From contig CAMXWX010000033.1 in assembly GCA_947252975.1 (NCBI GenBank), positions 1 to 10,072 on the forward strand: 10,072 bases of DNA, in the 5' to 3' direction. The DNA is from an uncultured Gardnerella sp. (GTDB lineage: Bacteria > Actinomycetota > Actinomycetes > Actinomycetales > Bifidobacteriaceae). Shown here in pieces: positions 6,126 through 10,072 of the stretch. Each line of letters begins with the position of its first letter. Position 1 is the stretch's first letter. Made by a program: the position numbers and the translations under genes. A model generated the notes under the pieces. That model was not told where the DNA came from. It did not search any database and saw only the letters and a program-made list of their open reading frames with translations.

Positions 6126-6175
6126 TGTAGTGCGATTATACCCAATTTAGGCACTTTTAATACAAACGCACTACA
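6126..6175. promoter_or_regulatory. Zinc-ribbon gene promoter bracketed by a 9-bp inverted repeat
   Basis: On the minus strand a perfect -10 TATAAT (plus 6135-6140) has a weak -35 TTGTAT (plus 6160-6165) at 19 bases. Immediately outside them are the perfect arms TGTAGTGCG (6126-6134) and CGCACTACA (6167-6175), with centres 41 bp apart, close to four helical turns. This placement, abutting both promoter boxes, suggests paired regulator sites rather than an RNA hairpin. Confidence 0.6.
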
Positions 6176-6219
6176 AGATTGCGGCTTGCGCAAAATCGTA
6201 TTCCAGCAAATCAAAATAA

Positions 6220-6404
6220 GTTCAATTTAATGTCTTTTTAGTTCAATTCTTAATTATTGCTCAGCCAGAATTTGGTCAAAATTCAAAATAAATTCAATTT
6301 TAGGCTTGCGAAATGAGTTTTGACGCGTAAAATTGTCTTTTAATCGCCTCAAAGTTCAATTTATAGCTTATATTTTGAACTTTGTTGTAAATTTGTTCAA
6401 TTTA
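6220..6404. repeat. Repeated GTTCAATTT elements and a 10-bp inverted repeat upstream of the HTH-AlaA gene
   Basis: The 335-bp gap 6121-6455 is AT-rich and without a gene. GTTCAATTTA occurs at 6220-6229, 6354-6363 and 6395-6404; close variants occur at 6241-6248 (GTTCAATT) and 6292-6301 (ATTCAATTTT). CAAAGTTCAA (6350-6359) forms a perfect 10-bp inverted repeat with TTGAACTTTG (6375-6384) across 15 bases. The GGCTTGCG octamer also occurs twice (6183-6190, 6303-6310). The elements sit 50-235 bp before a gene whose product begins with a DNA-binding domain, so autoregulatory binding sites are plausible. A -10-like TATAAG lies at 6428-6433, without a good -35 box. Confidence 0.6.
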
Positions 6405-6455
6405 CGAACGCTGATTTTATGAGCTTCTATAAGATGGCATAAAGAAAGACGGATT

Positions 6456-7982
6456 ATGGCACAGAATTTTGCAAACGACCTTAAAAAGGCCATGAAAATC
6501 AAGGGATATAAGCAGATTGACGTAATCGAGCTTGCAGCAAAAGATGGCCATAAACTTGGCAAAAGTCAACTAAGTCAATATTTAAGCGGAAAAACTGAGC
6601 CACGCAAAGACGTGCGAGATATGCTTGCACAAATTCTTGGAATTAGCTGCGACGGAATCAAAGGCGGTCATTCGTGCTCAAAAGTCGCGCAAAACTGCCA
6701 GTCTGCAGAAGAATCACAATTAAATCAGCCACAGCTTACAGAAGAACAACTTTCCCAAACACTCAAACATAGATCTTTCAACAAATCCACCAAACTTGAG
6801 CACGTGCTTTACGACGTTCGCGGCCCTGTTGTAGAAGAAGCAAACCGTATGGAAGCAAATGGAACGCATATTTTAAAGCTCAACATTGGAAATCCTGCGC
6901 CTTTTGGCTTCCGCGCTCCAGACGAAGTGATTTACGATATGCAACAGCAGCTTATTGACTGCGAAGGCTACTCGGATAGCCGCGGACTTTTCTCTGCACG
7001 CAAAGCGATTATGCAATATGATCAGCTTAAGGGCATTCCAGGAGTGCAAATGGAAGATATTTATACTGGCAACGGCGTTTCCGAGCTGATTAATCTTTCT
7101 ATGCAAGCGTTGCTTGATTGCGGCGACGAGATTCTTATACCAAGCCCAGACTATCCGCTGTGGACTGCGTGCGCTAGCCTGGCTGGCGGCACTCCTGTGC
7201 ACTACATGTGTGATGAAAAGTCGCATTGGTACCCAGATATTGCCGATATTCGCTCTAAAATCACGCCTCGTACTAAAGCAATCGTGATTATTAACCCGAA
7301 TAATCCTACGGGCGTGCTGTATAGTCGCGAAGTTTTGGAAGAGATTGTTAAGGTTGCGCGCGAGTTTAATTTGATTATTTTTGCAGACGAGATTTACGAC
7401 CGTCTTGTTATGGACGGCAAGAAGCATATTTCGATTGCTTCTCTTGCTCCAGACGTGTTCTGCGTAACTTTTAGCGGACTTTCTAAGTCGCATATGATTG
7501 CTGGCTTCCGTATTGGTTGGATGAGTCTTTCGGGAGATAAGTCCAAGGCTCGCGACTACATTATGGGTCTTAACATGCTGTCTAATATGCGCTTGTGCTC
7601 GAACGTTCCTGCACAGTCAATTATTCAGACTGCTTTGGGCGGATACCAAAGTGTTGAAAAGTATTTGGAGCCAGGCGGACGCGTGTACGAGCAGCGCGAG
7701 TACTGCTATAACGCGCTTCAGGAGATGGACGGCGTAAGCGTTGAGCGGCCAGACGCTGCTTTCTACATGTTTGTAAAGCTCGATCCTGCTCGCTACAACA
7801 TTCACGACGACGAGCAGTTTGCGCTTGATTTGCTGCGCGATCAGAAGTTGCTGATTGTGCATGGAAAAGGCTTTAATTGGCAGACTCCAGGCTACTTCCG
7901 CGTAGTCTACTTGCCGCGCTTGCAAACGCTTCGCGACGCAATGAGTAAACTCTCCAGCTTCCTCTCCTACTATCGCCAGTAG
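6456..7982 (+). CDS. XRE-type HTH fused to an AlaA-like PLP aminotransferase (508 aa)
   Basis: This looks like an alanine-synthesising transaminase (pyruvate plus glutamate to alanine plus 2-oxoglutarate) carrying its own DNA-binding domain. Residues 4-64 form a Cro/C1-type helix-turn-helix with recognition segment KSQLSQYLSGKTEPR (36-50). Residues 65-112 are a polar Gln/Ser-rich linker. From KLEHVLYDVRGPV (113) to the end the protein follows E. coli AlaA (YfbQ) closely. Landmarks are LNIGNPAPFGF (142-152), PDYPLWTA (231-238), NPNNPTG (280-286), ADEIYD (310-315), the PLP lysine Lys344 in FSGLSKSHM, and the carboxylate-binding Arg482 in YFRVVYLP. All key residues are present, so the enzyme should be active. 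AlaA is about 405 residues; the extra 105 are the HTH and linker. The ATG at 6456 has only a weak GACGG upstream, but it begins the HTH correctly. The product may regulate genes in response to amino acid or PLP state; that is inference. Confidence 0.93.
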   Translation: MAQNFANDLKKAMKIKGYKQIDVIELAAKDGHKLGKSQLSQYLSGKTEPRKDVRDMLAQILGISCDGIKGGHSCSKVAQNCQSAEESQLNQPQLTEEQLSQTLKHRSFNKSTKLEHVLYDVRGPVVEEANRMEANGTHILKLNIGNPAPFGFRAPDEVIYDMQQQLIDCEGYSDSRGLFSARKAIMQYDQLKGIPGVQMEDIYTGNGVSELINLSMQALLDCGDEILIPSPDYPLWTACASLAGGTPVHYMCDEKSHWYPDIADIRSKITPRTKAIVIINPNNPTGVLYSREVLEEIVKVAREFNLIIFADEIYDRLVMDGKKHISIASLAPDVFCVTFSGLSKSHMIAGFRIGWMSLSGDKSKARDYIMGLNMLSNMRLCSNVPAQSIIQTALGGYQSVEKYLEPGGRVYEQREYCYNALQEMDGVSVERPDAAFYMFVKLDPARYNIHDDEQFALDLLRDQKLLIVHGKGFNWQTPGYFRVVYLPRLQTLRDAMSKLSSFLSYYRQ

Positions 7983-8016
7983 AATCATAATTTTTACATA
8001 AACAAAAAATATGACT

Positions 8017-8039
8017 ATTTCTGGCACTATTCCAGAAAT
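8017..8039 (-). terminator. Hairpin with U-run, terminator for the leftward GH13-lacI operon
   Basis: Perfect 8-bp arms ATTTCTGG (8017-8024) and CCAGAAAT (8032-8039) enclose a 7-base loop. On the minus strand a run of six T follows after a short gap (plus 8004-8009). It lies 88-110 bp beyond the second LacI gene's stop. Its loop CACTATT can also pair with the left arm of the neighbouring hairpin. Confidence 0.55.
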
Positions 8040-8043
8040 TATG

Positions 8044-8084
8044 AATATAGTGCCACGCTAAAAAACTTAACGTAGCACTATATT
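8044..8084 (+). terminator. Intrinsic terminator for the HTH-AlaA gene
   Basis: The arms 8044-8057 and 8071-8084 pair over 14 positions with one C-A mismatch at 8054/8074; the core is ATAGTGC/GCACTAT and the loop is 13 bases. The stem ends in a T-run (8083-8087) on the plus strand. It lies about 60 bp after the aminotransferase stop and may also act leftward. Confidence 0.75.
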
Positions 8085-8126
8085 TTTCATAGGAGGAAGG
8101 AATCAAAGTATTTACTAAGCAACCTG

Positions 8127-9182
8127 TTATCTTATAGATGCTACTGGGCCAATCGACTCACGCAGCAGCACAGTAATAGGTAGACATACGTGACGGGATG
8201 ATGCGCGTTCATACCCAGCATTCAAAGTTTCTACTATATATTCAGCAGCTAAACGTCCTTTAGCTGTAACAGGCTGTTTAACTGTTGTCAACGGTGGATT
8301 ACTACATGCAGACTCATCTATATCATCAAATCCTGTAACAGAAATATCGCGTGGAATTTGCAAACCAGACTGTCTAGCAGCGTCCATTACTCCAAACGCA
8401 ATAACATCACTAAAACAGATGAATGCAGTTGGTAATACAGAATTATTTTGTTTTATTTGCGCAAAAGCTTCTTCTCCTCCAGTACGAGTACATGGCACTT
8501 CAATAACATTTTTCTTATCGACCAGTGGAGCTATTCCATTCTCTTCTAAAGCAGAAATCACACCATCAATACGGCGACGAATTGTTCCATGCCAAGAAAG
8601 ATACCCATCATCATTGCCTGATTCTGGAGAAATCACCACAAAATTGCGATGACCCAATGAAATAAGATGCTCAGTTAATTCTTTCATAGCGCGCGACTCA
8701 TCAATATTGATACTCGGAGCCTGGCTATGTACTTCACTGTCAACAATCACAAATGGCTTTCCTTGCTGCATAAGAGCTTCAACTTCACCACGGTCTTCTT
8801 CTAAACCAGTCACTATAAAACCGTCAACTGCAGCATAAGGAATTGCTTTTAACATAGAATTACGAAGTGGAGGCACTAAAAGAAGCGTCAATCCCTCTCG
8901 CTCACAGATTTGCCCAATACCCTGAATAAATTCCGAATAGTATGGATTTTCTAGCACTCGACCTAATTGCTGCGGTAGTAACAATCCCAAACTATTTGTC
9001 TTTTGAGTTCTCAGCATATAAGCAACAGGATTACGCACATATCCTAGTTCCTTTGCAACTGAAAATATGTGTTCTACAGTTTCTGACGATAAGCGATCAG
9101 GAGTATTATACGCAAAGGAGACAGCAGATTTAGAGACACGCGCTGCATCAGCAATATCCTGCATTGTAATTTTCTTTCCCAT
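8127..9182 (-). CDS. LacI-family regulator of the GH13 module (351 aa)
   Basis: This is a second cytoplasmic LacI-type repressor, only distantly similar to the one at 1233-2252. The helix-turn-helix covers residues 4-52: ITMQDIADAARVSKSAVSFAYN, then LSSETVEHIFSVAKELGYVRN. The ligand-binding domain follows from about 64. It includes TEHLISLGHRNFVVISPESG (190-209), PTAFICFSDVIAFGVMDAAR near 264 and RDISVTGFDDIDES near 290. Length is normal. The ATG at 9182 has only a weak GTGAAG upstream; an internal ATG at codon 7 with GGGAAAG before it is an alternative. It starts 29 bp after the GH13 stop, so the two are probably cotranscribed and the regulator likely controls its own operon in response to maltodextrins. 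In bifidobacteria LacI regulators commonly sit beside the GH13 enzymes they control. The operator would lie upstream of the GH13 gene, outside the window. Confidence 0.92.
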   Translation of the reverse strand: MGKKITMQDIADAARVSKSAVSFAYNTPDRLSSETVEHIFSVAKELGYVRNPVAYMLRTQKTNSLGLLLPQQLGRVLENPYYSEFIQGIGQICEREGLTLLLVPPLRNSMLKAIPYAAVDGFIVTGLEEDRGEVEALMQQGKPFVIVDSEVHSQAPSINIDESRAMKELTEHLISLGHRNFVVISPESGNDDGYLSWHGTIRRRIDGVISALEENGIAPLVDKKNVIEVPCTRTGGEEAFAQIKQNNSVLPTAFICFSDVIAFGVMDAARQSGLQIPRDISVTGFDDIDESACSNPPLTTVKQPVTAKGRLAAEYIVETLNAGYERASSRHVCLPITVLLRESIGPVASIR

Positions 9183-9211
9183 GCTTCACACTTCTTACTT
9201 CTACATTATTT

Positions 9212-10072
9212 TTACTGTTGAGCCTGCAATACGATCATAGAACTATCTTTATTAGGGCACCAACTATCTCCAACAGTTACACCATTTATAATTCGCCAAT
9301 TATGATTTTGCAATTGTTGAGGTAGCTTCGATGAATTATACTCTAATAAATTACTACGTGAAATAATCATCAAAAGAGATTCTTCCTTATGCTCTCGCGA
9401 AATAATGACAGTATCTCCATCAACAGCGTAACAACTTTGCGTACCCCTTCGCAACGCAATATGGTCACGCCGCAATGCATTTAATTGAACAATTGTACGG
9501 AATATTTCAGCATTTGTATCAAGACTATCCCACTGCATACCAGAACGGCACCCTGGATCATTATCGCCAACCATACCAAGCTCATCACCGTAATAAATCA
9601 TCGGAGCGCCTTCGCAGGCAAACATGCAACAGTAGGCAGTTATGCAATCCTCAGTATTATTTTGATGCGCAGTTAAAACACGCTCAGTATCGTGGCTACC
9701 CAACAAATTCATCATCCCATGGTGATATCCATACGGTATGCGCTCCTGCAAACGGTTAATACCGTTAACAAAATCGTATGCATTGAACCGCTTCGTTGCA
9801 GTAAAACCTAAAACTAAATCACGCAGAGTATAATTCATTGTGCTATCGGTAGTGTCTCCTTGCAGCCATTGAGCAGGGTCTCTCCATTCTTCAGCTATCA
9901 AACATAATTCTGAATTTTTTGCTTTAACAACTTGCCTAAAATCCTGCCAAAATTCTGGATAAATAAAATATGGAACGTCAAGACGATAACCGTCGATACC
10001 TTGATCAATCCAATATCTCGCAACATTAAAATGATGCTCACGCACCTTTGGATTAAACACATTCCACTTCGG
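9212..10072 (-). CDS. GH13 alpha-glycosidase, cyclomaltodextrinase/neopullulanase-like (3' part, 287 codons)
   Basis: This enzyme hydrolyses alpha-glucosidic bonds in maltodextrins, cyclodextrins or pullulan, probably in the cytoplasm. The frame is open to the right edge, so the N-terminal part is missing. The visible part begins PKWNVFNPKVREH, typical of the segment before conserved region II. Counting from the window edge, GIDGYRLDVP gives the nucleophile Asp32, LIAEEW gives the acid/base Glu61, and LLGSHDTERV gives the His127-Asp128 pair of region IV. APMIYYGDELGM and a short beta-sandwich C-terminal domain follow. The FNPKVREH and MMNLLGSHDTERV patterns favour the cyclomaltodextrinase/neopullulanase group over amylosucrase or oligo-1,6-glucosidase, though the deciding N-terminal part is absent. 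It is followed by its probable regulator after 29 bp. Confidence 0.9.
   Translation of the reverse strand, partial: PKWNVFNPKVREHHFNVARYWIDQGIDGYRLDVPYFIYPEFWQDFRQVVKAKNSELCLIAEEWRDPAQWLQGDTTDSTMNYTLRDLVLGFTATKRFNAYDFVNGINRLQERIPYGYHHGMMNLLGSHDTERVLTAHQNNTEDCITAYCCMFACEGAPMIYYGDELGMVGDNDPGCRSGMQWDSLDTNAEIFRTIVQLNALRRDHIALRRGTQSCYAVDGDTVIISREHKEESLLMIISRSNLLEYNSSKLPQQLQNHNWRIINGVTVGDSWCPNKDSSMIVLQAQQ

Noticed and set aside
6220..6404. Repeated GTTCAATTT as a CRISPR array or replication iterons
   Set aside because: Repeats are only 9-10 bp with irregular spacing (10-60 bp or more), there are no cas genes, and no replication initiator gene is nearby.
6873..7493. Minus-strand open frame of 206 codons
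   Set aside because: It is antisense to the conserved AlaA domain, and its composition (Arg/Asn-rich) is that expected of a shadow frame.
8138..8176. Twelve-codon plus-strand ORF after the AGGAGGAAGG motif
   Set aside because: Its ATG is about 38 bases from the Shine-Dalgarno-like motif, too far for initiation, and it overlaps the 3' end of the second LacI gene in antisense.

Overview
The window looks like a low-GC member of the Bifidobacteriaceae, most like Gardnerella or a related bifidobacterium. This is inferred from protein character: a Lys/Asp/Ser-rich sugar-binding lipoprotein, LacI regulators beside each sugar module, an ABC importer with no local ATPase, and an XRE-type helix-turn-helix fused to an AlaA-type aminotransferase. 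No marker gene fixes the species. There are nine genes or gene parts, no RNA genes, no insertion sequence and no CRISPR array.

Region 1 (1-3983) is a carbohydrate ABC import locus in three units. Two membrane permease genes run leftward; the second is cut by the window edge, with only 12 codons visible. A LacI-family regulator (1233-2252) is divergent from them. The solute-binding lipoprotein (2488-3831) converges on the regulator and has its own promoter. A bidirectional terminator (2350-2385) separates the regulator and the lipoprotein. Sites with a CAAACG core overlap the -35 boxes of both transport promoters and also lie upstream of the regulator, so one LacI protein probably controls all three units. 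The sugar cannot be read from the sequence.

Region 2 (3984-6120) is housekeeping or accessory. It holds a histidine phosphatase with an unusual N-terminal extension, a divergent NfsA-type flavin oxidoreductase, and a small CxxC zinc-ribbon-like protein. The promoter of the small protein is bracketed by a perfect 9-bp inverted repeat.

Region 3 (6121-8126) contains the HTH-AlaA fusion, a likely self-regulating or sensor-like alanine-synthesising aminotransferase. It is preceded by an AT-rich stretch with repeated GTTCAATTT elements and a perfect 10-bp inverted repeat. It ends in a two-hairpin convergent intergenic region.

Region 4 (8127-10072) is a second sugar module read leftward: the 3' part of a GH13 cyclomaltodextrinase/neopullulanase-like enzyme followed after 29 bp by a second LacI regulator, probably one operon for maltodextrin use.

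Nothing here is clearly a wholly new system. The most interesting parts are the HTH-AlaA fusion with its repeat-rich upstream region, and the dyad around the zinc-ribbon gene promoter.
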